From Bosea sp. OAE506 (GTDB lineage: Bacteria; Pseudomonadota; Alphaproteobacteria; Rhizobiales; Beijerinckiaceae), in assembly GCF_040546595.1 (NCBI RefSeq), contig NZ_JBEPOB010000001.1, positions 3,039,001-3,103,000 of the forward strand: a stretch of 64,000 bases of DNA. The letters are read 5' to 3'. The notes under the pieces are model-generated. The model made no database searches. It saw only the letters and a list, made by a program, of their open reading frames with translations, and was not told where the DNA came from. Below are positions 35,917 to 48,063 of this stretch, piece by piece. Position 1 is the stretch's first letter. Each line of letters starts with the position of its first letter. The translations under genes were made by a program, and so were the position numbers.

Positions 35917-37323
35917 TCACTCCGCGGCCTGAGCCCGCTCGCCGCCCGCCCAGGCTTCCATCTCGACCTTCGCCCTGGCCGTCAGCGCATGCTTGCGGGC
36001 GACGCTCTTGGCCGGGCCTTTGAGCTTCTTGCCGTCGGGGCCATGCGTCGCCTGGCCCTCGATATGGGGGAAGAGGCCGAAATTGATGTTCATCGGCTGG
36101 AAGGAGCGCGGCCCCTCGTCGATGGTGACGATGTGGCCGCCCGTGATGTGGTTGACCAGCGCGCCCAGCGCGGTCGTCGCCGGCGGGATCTCGATCTCCC
36201 GGCCGAGCCGCTCGGCCGCGGCGAGCCGGCCCGCGAGCAGGCCGATGGCGGCGCTCTCGACATAGCCCTCGCAGCCGGTGATCTGGCCGGCGAAGCGCAG
36301 GCGCGGATCGGCCTTCAGCCGCAGGCGGGCATCGAGCAGCTTCGGCGAGTTGAGATAGGTGTTGCGGTGGATGCCGCCGAGCCGGGCGAATTCGGCGTTC
36401 TGGAGGCCCGGAATCATCCGGAAGATCGCGGCCTGCTCGCCATATTTCAGCTTGGTCTGGAAGCCCGTCATGTTGAACAGCGTGCCCAGCGCATTGTCCT
36501 GGCGCAGCTGCACCACCGCATAGGCCTTGACCGTCGGGTTGTGCTTGTTGGTCAGGCCGACCGGCTTCATCGGGCCCCAGCGCAGCGTCTCGCGGCCGCG
36601 CTGCGCCATGACCTCGATCGGCAGGCAGCCGTCGAAATAGGGCGTGCCCTCCCACTCCTTGAACTCGGTTGTCTCGGCGGCCAGCAGCGCGTCGATGAAG
36701 GCCTCGTACTGGTCGCGGTCGAGCGGGCAGTTGATGTAGTCGGCGCCGGTGCCGCCCGGGCCCGCCTTGTCGTAGCGCGACTGGAACCAGGCCTGGTCCA
36801 TGTCGACCGAGTCGAAATGGACGATCGGGGCGATGGCGTCGAAGAAGGCCAGGGCATCCTCGCCGGTCAGCGACTGCAGGCCGGCGGCGAGCGCGGGCGA
36901 GGTGAGGGGACCGGTGGCGATGATGACGCTGTCCCACTCCGCGGGCGGGAGGCCGGCGATCTCGGCGCGGTCGATCGTGACCAGCGGATGGGCCTCGAGC
37001 GCGGCGGTGACTCCTTGAGAAAAGCCGTCGCGGTCGACCGCGAGTGCGCCGCCGGCCGGGACCTGATGAGCGTCGCCCTTTGCCATGATCAGCGAACCGA
37101 GCCGGCGCATCTCCCAATGCAGCTGGCCGACCGCATTGGAGAGCGCATCGTCCGAGCGGAAGGAGTTGGAGCAGACCAGCTCGGCCAGCCCCTCGGTCTT
37201 GTGGGCGTCGGTGCCGCGGACGGGCCGCATCTCGTGCAGGATGACGGGGACGCCGGCCTGGGCGATCTGCCAGGCGGCCTCGGAGCCGGCGAGACCGCCG
37301 CCGATGATGTGAACGGGTTCCAT
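35917..37323 (-). CDS. trmFO: Folate-dependent tRNA (uracil-54-C5)-methyltransferase TrmFO
   Basis: A 468-residue flavoprotein that makes ribothymidine at position 54 of tRNA using methylene-tetrahydrofolate and NAD(P)H. The FAD-binding [16 protein letters not shown] stands at the N-terminus. [12 protein letters not shown] contains the conserved cysteine, and HRNTYLNSP and NHITGGHIV are typical of the family. The ATG is the complement of 37321-37323. The frame extends 47 codons further up but without family similarity. It runs toward the NDUFAF6-like gene. Confidence 0.96.
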   Translation of the reverse strand: MEPVHIIGGGLAGSEAAWQIAQAGVPVILHEMRPVRGTDAHKTEGLAELVCSNSFRSDDALSNAVGQLHWEMRRLGSLIMAKGDAHQVPAGGALAVDRDGFSQGVTAALEAHPLVTIDRAEIAGLPPAEWDSVIIATGPLTSPALAAGLQSLTGEDALAFFDAIAPIVHFDSVDMDQAWFQSRYDKAGPGGTGADYINCPLDRDQYEAFIDALLAAETTEFKEWEGTPYFDGCLPIEVMAQRGRETLRWGPMKPVGLTNKHNPTVKAYAVVQLRQDNALGTLFNMTGFQTKLKYGEQAAIFRMIPGLQNAEFARLGGIHRNTYLNSPKLLDARLRLKADPRLRFAGQITGCEGYVESAAIGLLAGRLAAAERLGREIEIPPATTALGALVNHITGGHIVTIDEGPRSFQPMNINFGLFPHIEGQATHGPDGKKLKGPAKSVARKHALTARAKVEMEAWAGGERAQAAE

Positions 37324-37379
37324 CCCCGGGATGTGTCGCCAGCCGTCGCCGACGTCAAGGGAAGCGGTGCCCGAAACGC

Positions 37380-37405
37380 AAAATGCCCGCCTTTCGGCGG
37401 GCATT
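37380..37405 (-). terminator. Terminator of the DUF1127 gene
   Basis: A 10-bp perfect stem AATGCCCGCC/GGCGGGCATT with a 4-nt loop ends in TTTT on the minus strand. It stands about 85 bp after the DUF1127 stop and before trmFO, so trmFO probably has its own promoter or depends on read-through. Confidence 0.75.
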
Positions 37406-37490
37406 CGCTCTGCGACCGGACGCCGCGAGGGAGGATCGCTGGTCCGGGAGAGACTACTCGGCACCCCGCTTGGGCGGGACGAAAGCGTCT

Positions 37491-37646
37491 TCAGACGGCG
37501 GCGTGGGTGCGCGCGACGAAGGGGATTTCCGTGCGCGACAGGCCGAGATCGTCGAGCTCGCGGTCGGTCAGACGGGAGAGCTCGCGAACGGTCTCGCGAT
37601 AGCGCAGGTAAGAGCGGATCTTGGCGGCGATCATGGTGACGAACAT
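37491..37646 (-). CDS. DUF1127 small protein
   Basis: A 51-residue basic protein with the DUF1127 core [24 protein letters not shown]. In rhizobia such proteins include RNA-binding regulators that influence phosphate and central metabolism through small RNAs. The ATG is the complement of 37644-37646 with AGGA just upstream. A further ATG lies four codons in. It stands alone and ends in its own terminator. The family is certain and the role here is unknown. Confidence 0.87.
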   Translation of the reverse strand: MFVTMIAAKIRSYLRYRETVRELSRLTDRELDDLGLSRTEIPFVARTHAAV

Positions 37647-38047
37647 AACGATGGTCCTACTAGGTTTCCGGAGCGGGTCGGTGCCCACAGCGACGAATTC
37701 GTTGTGCAGTGCATATAAGTGAGCCAGCCCGCCCCAAACAGAGGCATGACGTCAGTTCCGTTATGCGTCTGTGGCATGAACCATTCTCGATTGCTTCACT
37801 TTTGCCGCCTCGCCCGCGTCCAGCGATTAACGGATCGGTAAGATTCGCGATAATTCTGCCTAATCCCTGATCATCGGGCCGGCGGCGTGTCACCGGTCAG
37901 GCCAATCTGCCGCCCTGATGGGCAGGGTTGGCGCCTTAACGATGGTGCAGCGCACATAAGCGCTGATTCACCCTGTTTTGCGGCGATCGGGGCCCCGGCA
38001 GGACGGAAACCCGGCCGGGCGGCGCGAATCGGCCGCCCGGCGGGCTC
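37647..38047. other. 401-bp gap between DUF1127 and IalB-like genes
   Basis: This stretch is less GC-rich than its surroundings and should contain the leftward promoter of the DUF1127 gene. The minus-strand CTTATATGC near 37715 is a possible -10. No open frame here is convincing. A GC-rich hairpin at 38015-38040 belongs to the end of the IalB-like gene. Confidence 0.4.
38015..38040 (-). terminator. Possible weak terminator of the IalB-like gene
   Basis: A 9-bp stem CCGGGCGGC/GCCGCCCGG lies 8 bp past the stop codon. On the minus strand it is followed by only a short TTT, so it is a weak candidate. Confidence 0.4.
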
Positions 38048-38554
38048 TCACTCGCAATTCGTGAGATGGCGGGAGGCGGCGGTGACGCCGGCGAGCGAGA
38101 ACTCGTAGTTCGTGGCATTGCCGCGGGCGGAGCGGGCCTCCAGCGCCATGACGCGGCCGGCGCGCATCGCCGCCAGCAGCTCGCCTTCGCGCTCGATCCG
38201 GCGCAGCCAGGCATGGCTGCCCTTGGTGATCATGCGGAAGGTCTCGTCGCCGATGGTGACGGTGACCTCGGAGCCATCGGCGAAGTCGTAGCCGGCCTGC
38301 AGGCTGGACTCCGTCGCTTGCGGCGCCTCGCCTTCCTTGACGAAGAAATAGACCTCGCCATGGCGCAGGGTCTCGGGCGCGGCGCTGGCGGGGGTGGCGA
38401 GGATATAGCAGCTGCGCGCCTCGCCCTCGCCAAAGGCGGCGGCGGTCCAGCTGCCGAACTGGCCGAGCGGGGTGGCGGTGGCGGCGAGTGCCGGCAGCGG
38501 GCTCAGGCCGAGCGTGGCCGCAATGAGGGCGGCGCGGGTGGCGGATGTCGTCAT
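38048..38554 (-). CDS. Invasion-associated locus B (IalB) family protein
   Basis: A 168-residue exported protein with a signal peptide ending near PALAATA (about residue 24). It has the IalB-family plan: WTAAAFGEGEARSCYI, then YFFVKEGEAP, VTVTIGDETFRMITKG, and a closing cysteine near NCE that could pair with the earlier one. IalB of Bartonella aids erythrocyte entry, but homologues are common in free-living rhizobia with unknown roles. The ATG is the complement of 38552-38554, preceded by AAGGAGACAGG. It is divergent from the membrane protein at 38710. Confidence 0.82.
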   Translation of the reverse strand: MTTSATRAALIAATLGLSPLPALAATATPLGQFGSWTAAAFGEGEARSCYILATPASAAPETLRHGEVYFFVKEGEAPQATESSLQAGYDFADGSEVTVTIGDETFRMITKGSHAWLRRIEREGELLAAMRAGRVMALEARSARGNATNYEFSLAGVTAASRHLTNCE

Positions 38555-38709
38555 CCTGTCTCCTTTCATGCGAGGCGGGCAAGGTGGGAAGGTAGCGGTT
38601 AACGAGGCGTGACCATGGCGGGCGGGACGGGGGCGTGCCTCGGAGAGAGAGTGGCGCTGCTTGCGGGCCCCGACGCACTCGGCCACTCTGGCGGGACGGC
38701 TCCGCCGGC

Positions 38710-39708
38710 ATGGAGCGGTTTGCGCTGATCGTCGAACGCGGGGGCCTGGCCGTGACTGACAGGGGCGGGGATCTCGACCGGACGCTGGACTACAGTGCCG
38801 CCACCAGCATCGTCCGGCTGCTGCCGACCGGGCTGCTGCTGATCCTGATGGGGCTCGTCGTCCTCGTCCTCTCCGATGCGAGCGAGAAGCCGCGCAGCTG
38901 GGGCAACACCTGGTTCTTCGTCGTCCTCGCTCTGGTGGCGGGCCCGGTCGTCGTGGCCTGGTCGCTGTGGACGCGGGCGGGGGCGCGCAAGCCGGTCTTC
39001 AGCCTGTCGCCGGCCGGCATCACCCACCGCTGGGTCAGGGAGGTGCTCATCCCCTGGCGCGAGATCCAGGCGATCGACAGCATCGACATCACCACCAAGA
39101 TGCTGTCGCCCGTGGCGCTGTTCACCAGCGGCCCGTCGCAGCTCTACAAATACAGTTTCTTCTACGGCGTCACGGTGATCGTGGTGTCGCGCCAGTTCTA
39201 TGAGTCCAGGCTCTTCGTCGGTTCAGCCTTTCTGCGCGGCCCCGGCTGGAAGGCCAATTTCATTCCCGATGGCGAGGTCGTCCGGGTCGCCTTGCACCAC
39301 GAACTCGTCTCCGTGCCCCGAGACGAGCTGCGCCGGGCGGTCGAGACCCGCTGGCAGGCCTTCCGCCATCAGAAGGCCGCGGCCAGTGTACCGGCGTCCG
39401 GCGCGCTCCGGCCGCGACCGGCCGGTATCGCCATGGGCGAGAGCCCGAAGTCGCTGCCGGCCTGGCAGGCCATCCAGATCGCCGTGCTGTCGCTCGGCAT
39501 CGCCGCCTGCCTGGCCAACCTCGCCGGCCTCTGGCAGCTCGACGGGCAGGCCGCGGCCCGCGACGCCCGCGCCCGGGCCGCCGAGGACCGCCGGGACCGG
39601 CAGACGTCGCAGAAGCGGATGCAGGAGGAGGACAGGCAGCGCGCCGCCGAGGACAAGCGGCGGCAGGAGGAGAACGAGGCGGTGCTGCGCCGGGCGTTCG
39701 GGCGGTAG
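38710..39708 (+). CDS. Uncharacterised membrane protein, PH-like middle region
   Basis: A 332-residue protein that I cannot assign to a named family. It has two adjoining helices at about 36-55 and 65-86. A beta-rich middle follows (VFSLSPAGITHRWVREVLIPWREIQAID) that resembles bacterial PH domains. A third helix lies near 258-280 (IQIAVLSLGIAACLANLAG), and the tail is a strongly charged coiled coil of Arg, Glu, Asp and Gln. The ATG at 38710 is the best start. It converges on the small protein ending at 39746. Confidence 0.6.
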   Translation: MERFALIVERGGLAVTDRGGDLDRTLDYSAATSIVRLLPTGLLLILMGLVVLVLSDASEKPRSWGNTWFFVVLALVAGPVVVAWSLWTRAGARKPVFSLSPAGITHRWVREVLIPWREIQAIDSIDITTKMLSPVALFTSGPSQLYKYSFFYGVTVIVVSRQFYESRLFVGSAFLRGPGWKANFIPDGEVVRVALHHELVSVPRDELRRAVETRWQAFRHQKAAASVPASGALRPRPAGIAMGESPKSLPAWQAIQIAVLSLGIAACLANLAGLWQLDGQAAARDARARAAEDRRDRQTSQKRMQEEDRQRAAEDKRRQEENEAVLRRAFGR

Positions 39709-39745
39709 CGATCCCGGCGCCGTGGCGCCGGGCGGGCGGCGCCGC

Positions 39746-40072
39746 TCAGCCGCCATCCTGCGCGGTCTCCTCGGCGACGCGCGCCTGCGCCTTGGCCAAT
39801 GCAGCGTCGGGGTCGAGGCCGGCGGCGCCGTTCTGGATCATGTAGCCGGTGAGGCGGCGGTCCTGGTCGGGCAGGGCCTGCATGAAGCCGTGGAGGCAGG
39901 CCGCGTCGTCGCGCCGGCAGCTGCGGCCGCGCTGGCAGGCCTTGTCGGTGCAGTCGCGCCAGACCTGGAGGATGTCGCCCATCTTCCTGAGAAGGTCGCG
40001 GCGGATCTGCTGGGTGCGGTGGAAATTGGCGATGTGCTCGGGCGAGAAGCCGGAGGGTTCTTTGCGGGCCAT
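39746..40072 (-). CDS. Conserved small protein with four clustered cysteines
   Basis: A 108-residue soluble protein. After FSPEHIANFHRTQQIRRDLL comes a cluster of four cysteines within 22 residues (WRDCTDKACQRGRSCRRDDAACL) that could bind zinc or a metal cluster. The rest is helical and ends in an acidic tail. Similar short proteins with a WRDC-type cluster occur in rhizobia, unnamed. The ATG is the complement of 40070-40072, preceded by GGGAGACGACGC on its strand. The longer upstream frame has no ribosome site. Confidence 0.6.
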   Translation of the reverse strand: MARKEPSGFSPEHIANFHRTQQIRRDLLRKMGDILQVWRDCTDKACQRGRSCRRDDAACLHGFMQALPDQDRRLTGYMIQNGAAGLDPDAALAKAQARVAEETAQDGG

Positions 40073-40477
40073 GCGTCGTCTCCCTGCGGGGAGGGGGCGA
40101 GCGCCGGCCCCCGCCCGCTGTTGCAGCGTCGGTTTGTCAGAACGGGGCTGGCGGAGCGCCGCGGGGCGCTTGGGTCGAGGTCCGCAACCGTTGAGCCAGG
40201 TCGCGGCGCGGCGGGATTGAGCCACCCGCCGCACGCCCCCCGGCGCTCCGCCTTCGGCGATTTTGGGCTCCGGGCCGCGCTTATCGGGTCGAAAGCCATC
40301 CTCCGCCGCGAGCCCTCGGGCGCCAGTTCCCCTCATCGGGTTGTCGCGCCGTCCGGCATGGGACGAAGGCGTGATGCGATGCGACCGTTCCAGCGAGCTC
40401 CTCGCACAGGGGCCGTAGTACCCCCAGGGCGGTGCCCCGAAGCCTCCCGGGAGTGGATCGTGACTCCACCCGCAGGC

Positions 40478-40577
40478 GCCGACCCTTCACCCAGCCACTG
40501 GCACACCTCCGGATGGCCGCCCCGTTTGGGTGATGGGCGAGGGGAGTATGGGGGCGGTTGGGAGGGCGGGGATAAGT
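40478..40577. repeat. Direct repeat, left copy
   Basis: It contains CACCTCCGGATGGC and GGGTGATGGGCGAGGGG and ends GGGGATAAGT. A 55-base core from CCCAGCCAC to GCGAGGGG differs from the right copy at four positions. Confidence 0.8.
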
Positions 40578-40786
40578 TTCCAAGTGAAACCGCGACGCCC
40601 CTTTCCTTCTCCCGGATGGGAGAAGGTGGCGCGGAGCGCCGGATGAGGGCCTGCCTTTGCAGCAAGAGGGCGCAACGGCTCCGTTTCGTTTCAGCGATCG
40701 GCTGCGGGCCCTCACCCCTGCCCCTCTCCCATCCGGGAGAGGGGTTCCCCGCGCTCTTGCTTGGGAAGGGACGCATCACTCCCTGA

Positions 40787-41027
40787 AAGTAGTCATCCCG
40801 GTCGGAGCCGTCGAAACGGCCGCTCGGCATGCAGCACTTTTTGAAATCTGCGCCCGGAGCCGCAGACGCAGAGGTCGTTGCGGCCGAGCTTTTCCTGCAG
40901 TTCGACATCGCCATGGACGATGCGGACGCCGCGCTTCACGCGGGTTTCGGACGGGTAGGACTTCCGACGCTTGCTCGTGACCTCAAAAGGACGGCTGGTC
41001 GAAGAGGTTGTGCGTGTTCTTGGTCAT
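40787..41027 (-). pseudogene. SEC-C motif protein gene broken by two single-base insertions
   Basis: On the minus strand an ATG (complement of 41025-41027) with AAGGAGGGTGCC before it starts [14 protein letters not shown] and then meets TGA. One frame over, the reading continues [31 protein letters not shown] and [15 protein letters not shown] second shift restores [19 protein letters not shown]. Removing one T from TTTT (near 40984-40987) and one T from TTTC (near 40849-40852) gives one continuous protein ending in the CxCxSG...KKCC zinc motif of SecA-type C-termini. The right-hand end is approximate, because the restored frame runs into repeats. Sequencing error cannot be excluded. Confidence 0.75.
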
Positions 41028-41256
41028 GGCACCCTCCTTCAGGTTTTGGGCCGCGGCGTCCTATCGCAAAGGCGGGATGCGGCCAAGGCGGAAGGCGAGG
41101 GCGCCGCGACGCTTCTTTGCGTCTCCCGGAGGAGGCGCAGGCACCGCGGGGAACCCTCTCCTGTAAGGAGAGGGCAGGGAGAGGTGTCGGCCCTTTGACA
41201 CCGTGGCCGTGTCCTCACCGCCGCCGCCGTTGGGTTTGCGCCCCGCTGGTCCAGCG

Positions 41257-41358
41257 GCCGACACCTCACCCAGCCACAGGCATACCTCCGGATGGCAGCC
41301 CCGTTCGGGTGATGGGCGAGGGGGGATAGGGGGCGTGGGGGGGAGAGCGGGGATAAGT
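41257..41358. repeat. Direct repeat, right copy
   Basis: It matches the copy at 40478 through TACCTCCGGATGGC, GGGTGATGGGCGAGGGG and GGGGATAAGT. It lies about 780 bp from the left copy, in the same orientation, on the other side of the SEC-C pseudogene. Confidence 0.8.
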
Positions 41359-41610
41359 CTGCTACGCCGGTGTGGCTCCCCTGCGCGGCTCCGTGATGCG
41401 GCCCATGCCCTTGCGCAAACTGCCCCCGCAGCAATATGTCCGCTGAGGCTGAAACCTCAACCAACGGCGCGCTTCTAAAGCTCCGCCACTCGCATAAGAT
41501 GCCATCAATGGCGGTCTCGAATCGTCTCGGGGAGAGCAGTTATAGCCAGGCCATCGCCAGTCGTAGGGCTCACGCCCGCTGTCCTGAAATGGGCGCGCGA
41601 AAGCGCGAAC

Positions 41611-42714
41611 ATGACGACGGCTGACGTGGCCGGGCGGTTGAAAAAGACGACTGACCTCATTGAGGCGTGGGAGGCCGGCGACGATGCCCCGAGCTACCCT
41701 CAGCTAGAGACGCTGGCCTACGATATCTACAAGCGCCCGCTCGCGCTGTTCTTTATGCCAGCCCCACCGGATGAGCCGCGTCCGCGTGCGGAGTTCCGGT
41801 CGCTGCCTGACGCCGATCTAAGCCACCTCTCGCGTGATACTACCCTGCTCATCAGGAAGGCGCGAGCGTTTCAAGCAGCCTTGATCGAGCTCCATGGCGA
41901 CCGAAGCCCGGCGGCTGCGCCCATATGGCGGCAGGCGCGCTTGAACCCCCGTGCCGGTGTGGTTCAGCAGGCCGCTCGTGTTCGCGAGGTTTTGGGCGTC
42001 AGCCTGGAGAATATCCGGCAGCGGCCGGACGCAGATGCAGCCCTGAAGCTTTGGCGGCGGGCCATCGAGCGCGGCGGCGTGCATATCTTCAAAGACACGT
42101 TCAAGCAGCGCGAACTCTCGGGTTTCTGCCTGTGGCATCCCGAGTTCCCCGTTATCCTCATCAACAACAGCACGACCAAGACGCGGCAGGTGTTCAGCCT
42201 TATCCACGAGTTGGCGCATGTGTTGTGTGACCGAAGCGGCATCAGCCGGTTTGACAGTCGGGGGATAGAGGAGTTGCCGCCGGCTGACCGGGCTGTTGAG
42301 CGGTTCTGCAATGCGGTAGCTGCCGAAATCCTCGTGCCCATGGCTGATTTCGAGGCGGCTGCGCGCGGCATCGATCCCGATCGTGCGTCCGATGACCAGT
42401 TTGCGGCCCTAGCCGCACGGTATCACGTCAGCCGGAGCGTCGTGTTGCGCCGCTTTGTCGAACGCGGCGAGGTAGCTGTGGATCGATACCTCGCGAAAGA
42501 TCGAGAATGGGCCGATCAGCAGCGGGATGGCGGCACCGGCGGCAACTACTATGCGACGCAGGGGGCTTATCTCAGCGAGCAATTCCTGCGCGAGGTGGTA
42601 TCCCGCTATTCGCGGCGGCTGCTGACTCGAACTGAGGCTGCTGAACTAATCGGCGTGAAGCCAAAGAATTTTGAGCAATTCGAGGAAATGGTACTGCGGG
42701 GTGCCGCAGCATGA
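41611..42714 (+). CDS. XRE-ImmA/IrrE metallopeptidase-type protein
   Basis: A 367-residue protein by the first ATG. The zinc peptidase motif HELAH lies in FSLIHELAHVLCDRSG, followed by ERFCNAVAAEILVP with the third ligand. The N-terminus here starts inside a helix-turn-helix domain. The frame stays open upstream and reads TPAVLKWARESAN before that ATG, as in XRE-ImmA fusions. No ATG, GTG or TTG exists there, but ATA at 41542 has GGGGAGAG at normal spacing. ImmA/IrrE proteins cleave repressors or act as antitoxins. The stop overlaps the DUF4411 start (ATGA). Base composition is less GC-rich than the neighbours. Confidence 0.82.
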   Translation: MTTADVAGRLKKTTDLIEAWEAGDDAPSYPQLETLAYDIYKRPLALFFMPAPPDEPRPRAEFRSLPDADLSHLSRDTTLLIRKARAFQAALIELHGDRSPAAAPIWRQARLNPRAGVVQQAARVREVLGVSLENIRQRPDADAALKLWRRAIERGGVHIFKDTFKQRELSGFCLWHPEFPVILINNSTTKTRQVFSLIHELAHVLCDRSGISRFDSRGIEELPPADRAVERFCNAVAAEILVPMADFEAAARGIDPDRASDDQFAALAARYHVSRSVVLRRFVERGEVAVDRYLAKDREWADQQRDGGTGGNYYATQGAYLSEQFLREVVSRYSRRLLTRTEAAELIGVKPKNFEQFEEMVLRGAAA

Positions 42715-43178
42715 TTTATGTCTTCGATGCCAATTCGTTTTCTGAGATGAGCCCTTATTTCCCTGATATTTTTCCCACGTTCTGGACCAGATTTGAAGAA
42801 GCCTTGGCAGCCGGGGAGATAACCTCGACGCGCGAAGTTTTGCGCGAGTTGACGGACGGTCCGCGGCATCATGTCCTAGACTGGTGCAATGGCAACAAGG
42901 CGATCTTTGCCACTCCCGACGCACAAGAAACGGCGTTTGTCGGAAAGATATTTGCAATCCCGCATTTTCAGGGTTTGATTAGCGAGAAATCGCGGCTGCG
43001 CGGCACGCCGGTTGCTGACCCGTTCCTGATCGCTCGGGCGTCCGTGCTTCACGGCACGGTCGTCAGCGAGGAAAGCCCAAAGCCTAACAAGCCCAACATT
43101 CCCGCTGTCTGCCAGCATTTCGGCGTGCCTTGCATGAAGCTGGGCGACTTTCTCAGGGCGAAGGGCTGGTCCTTCTAG
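42711..43178 (+). CDS. DUF4411 PIN-like putative toxin
   Basis: A 155-residue protein of the DUF4411 family, which has a PIN-like nuclease fold. Candidate metal ligands are D6 (YVFDANSF), E46 (REVLRELTDG) and D102 in TPVADPFLIARA. It overlaps the ImmA/IrrE gene by four bases, the usual pairing of this toxin-antitoxin-like module. Its AT-richer codons (TTT, ATT, CGA) differ from the surrounding genes, a sign of transfer. The target is unknown. After it, 43179-43328 holds nothing I recognise. Confidence 0.8.
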   Translation: MIYVFDANSFSEMSPYFPDIFPTFWTRFEEALAAGEITSTREVLRELTDGPRHHVLDWCNGNKAIFATPDAQETAFVGKIFAIPHFQGLISEKSRLRGTPVADPFLIARASVLHGTVVSEESPKPNKPNIPAVCQHFGVPCMKLGDFLRAKGWSF

Positions 43179-43328
43179 TTTGGCCAAGATTTGTTTTTGG
43201 TGCTCTTCATTATCCAATGATGCTGGGTGCTTACGTCGCAACGTCACTCACCAGCACCCTCCGCGGGAGCGAACGTGAGCGCGCCTGAACGTCTCCTTCA
43301 ATGAAACACATAACGGCAGCTCGTAGCG

Positions 43329-46343
<3,015 letters not shown>

Positions 46344-46520
46344 GGGGGCGTCCGGAGAGGGGTGAGCCGTAGAGATAGGGCAAAAGCCGCGCCATGCCAG
46401 ACCGGCCGGCAGGCGGCGGCAATGTCTATCACGCACATCGCCAGCGGCGCGGGGTCGCAGCCGGCGCTGCTGACAGGGGGTGGCAGGAGCGGATGGGGAG
46501 CGGCTCCTCACCGGATGCGC

Positions 46521-46626
46521 GGTCGTCCCGGGCGACCGCAGGGAGACCCGGGACCCATTCCGGAACCTCTCCAACAGACGCTCCGGAATGGATCCCGGGT
46601 CTGCGCTTCGCTCCGCCAGGGATGAC
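46521..46626. repeat. REPIN-like intergenic palindrome, copy 8
   Basis: The outer parts are GTCGTCCCGGGCGACC and CTCCGCCAGGGATGACC, with inner ACCCGGGACCCATTCCGGA and TCCGGAATGGATCCCGGGT. It fills most of the 320-bp gap between uvrA and the aminotransferase gene, and nothing else is visible in that gap. Confidence 0.8.
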
Positions 46627-46663
46627 CCCGTCCTGTGAGTTGGTGACCAGAACGGGGGAACGC

Positions 46664-47845
46664 TCAGGCCGTCGCGGCACCCAGATAGGCCACCGCGGCA
46701 TCGACGCCGCCGGAACCGTGCGGCACGCCCTTGGCCTGCAGCGTCATCTCGACGACGGCGAGCGTGCCGAGCACGGTCGGCGCGTTGACATGGCCCATAT
46801 GGGCGATGCGGAAAGCCTTGCCGCTGAGCTCGCCGATGCCGAGGCCGAGCGAGACGCCGCCGGTGTCGCGGGCAAAGTCGGTGAGGGTGGCCGTCTCGAT
46901 GCCCTGGACCAGCACCGGCGTCACCGAGGGGGCGCGCTGGACGGGATCGGTGACGTTGAAGGTCACGGCCTGACCCTCGGCCCAGCGCGAGACGGCGGCA
47001 TGGGTCGCGCCGGCGAGGAGGCGGTGGCGCTCCCAGACGGCCTCCAGCCCTTCCTCGAAGATCATGTCGAGCGCCGCGCGCAGCCCGAAGAGCAGGTGCT
47101 CCGGTGCCGTGCCGCAATGCTTCATATAGGCGAGCGTGTTCATCCGGGACGACCAGTCCCAATAGAGCGTCTTCATCGTCGCGGTCTTGTGGGCAGCGAT
47201 GGCCTTCTCGTTGGCGGCGACGAAGGCCAGGCCCGGCGAGGTCATCAGTCCCTTCTGCGAGGCCGACATGGCGACATCGACGCCCCAGGCGTCCATCTCG
47301 AAGGGCATGCAGCCGACGGAGGCGACGCCGTCGACCATGAACAGGGCCGGGTGGCCGGCGGCGTCGATGGCGCGGCGCACGGCCGGGACGTCGTTGACGA
47401 CGCCCGAGGCGGTGTCGATCTGCACCATCAGCACGGCCTTGATGGCGTGGCCGTCATCGGCGCGCAGCCGCGCCTCGACGGCGGCGGGGTCGATCGCGGC
47501 GCGCCAGCTGCCCGGCAGCACCTCGACATCGGCGCCCATGAAGGCGGCCATCTCGCCCCAGCCGATGGCGAAGCGCCCGCTCGCCAGCACCAGCACCTTG
47601 TCGCTGCGCGAGAGCACATTGGTCAGCGCCGCTTCCCAGCCGCCATGGCCGTTGGCGGCGTAGACGAAGGTCTCGCCGGTGGTGCGGAAGACGCGCTTGA
47701 GATCGGCCAGGACGGATTCGGTCAGGTTGACGATCGTCTTCGAGGCGAGTTCCTCGGCCGGGCGCATCATCGCCTGCAGCACGCGGTCGGGAATGTTGGT
47801 CGGTCCCGGCATCGCGAGGATGTGCCGGCCGTTGGCGACGCTCAT
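46664..47845 (-). CDS. Class V aminotransferase, serine/alanine--glyoxylate type
   Basis: A 393-residue PLP enzyme close to serine-glyoxylate and alanine-glyoxylate aminotransferases, which make glycine from glyoxylate. The N-terminal [37 protein letters not shown] and the PLP lysine K198 in [13 protein letters not shown] are diagnostic. The ATG is the complement of 47843-47845. The frame extends upstream without family similarity. No serine-cycle partner lies nearby, so the amino donor is not certain. Confidence 0.9.
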   Translation of the reverse strand: MSVANGRHILAMPGPTNIPDRVLQAMMRPAEELASKTIVNLTESVLADLKRVFRTTGETFVYAANGHGGWEAALTNVLSRSDKVLVLASGRFAIGWGEMAAFMGADVEVLPGSWRAAIDPAAVEARLRADDGHAIKAVLMVQIDTASGVVNDVPAVRRAIDAAGHPALFMVDGVASVGCMPFEMDAWGVDVAMSASQKGLMTSPGLAFVAANEKAIAAHKTATMKTLYWDWSSRMNTLAYMKHCGTAPEHLLFGLRAALDMIFEEGLEAVWERHRLLAGATHAAVSRWAEGQAVTFNVTDPVQRAPSVTPVLVQGIETATLTDFARDTGGVSLGLGIGELSGKAFRIAHMGHVNAPTVLGTLAVVEMTLQAKGVPHGSGGVDAAVAYLGAATA

Positions 47846-48063
47846 CTGACGGGAATCCTGTGTGAAGGCGGGTGCCTGAAGGGGTACGCTGTCGCCATAG
47901 CGACAGAGCCCGGACACAAGCAAGAGCCGTGCACGCCGCAGGGGCATGTCGGCATCCGTGTGTCGGTGCATGGCGCCTCTGCATTCATTTCGCTGGCTTA
48001 GCGGGCCATGCCGGTTCAATGGCTTGAAGCTCTGGCCTGGATCGAACCGGATACCGCTCGGAC

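Larger units (their letters stand above)
40073..41541. other. Gene-poor, repeat-rich stretch of about 1.5 kb
   Basis: No intact gene is visible. It holds two copies of a direct repeat of about 100 bp (40478-40577 and 41257-41358), a broken SEC-C gene (about 40790-41027), and palindromes of the form CCCTCTCC/GGAGAGGG near 40725-40745 and 41151-41175. Open frames here translate to low-complexity Pro/Arg/Gly-rich sequence and are discarded. It borders the ImmA/IrrE-DUF4411 module. Confidence 0.65.

Noticed and set aside
40333-40914. 193-codon minus-strand open frame
   Set aside because: Its first part is a piece of the SEC-C gene in one of its frames. The rest is repeat-derived low-complexity sequence.
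41436-41624. Short open frame containing MAVSNRLGESSYSQ before the ImmA/IrrE gene
   Set aside because: It is in a different frame from the helix-turn-helix region and has no recognisable domain, so I treat the upstream in-frame extension as the informative one.
46344-47162. N-terminal extension of the uvrA frame by 273 codons
   Set aside because: It runs through a palindromic repeat and antisense to the aminotransferase gene, while the ATG at 46343 starts a normal UvrA leader.
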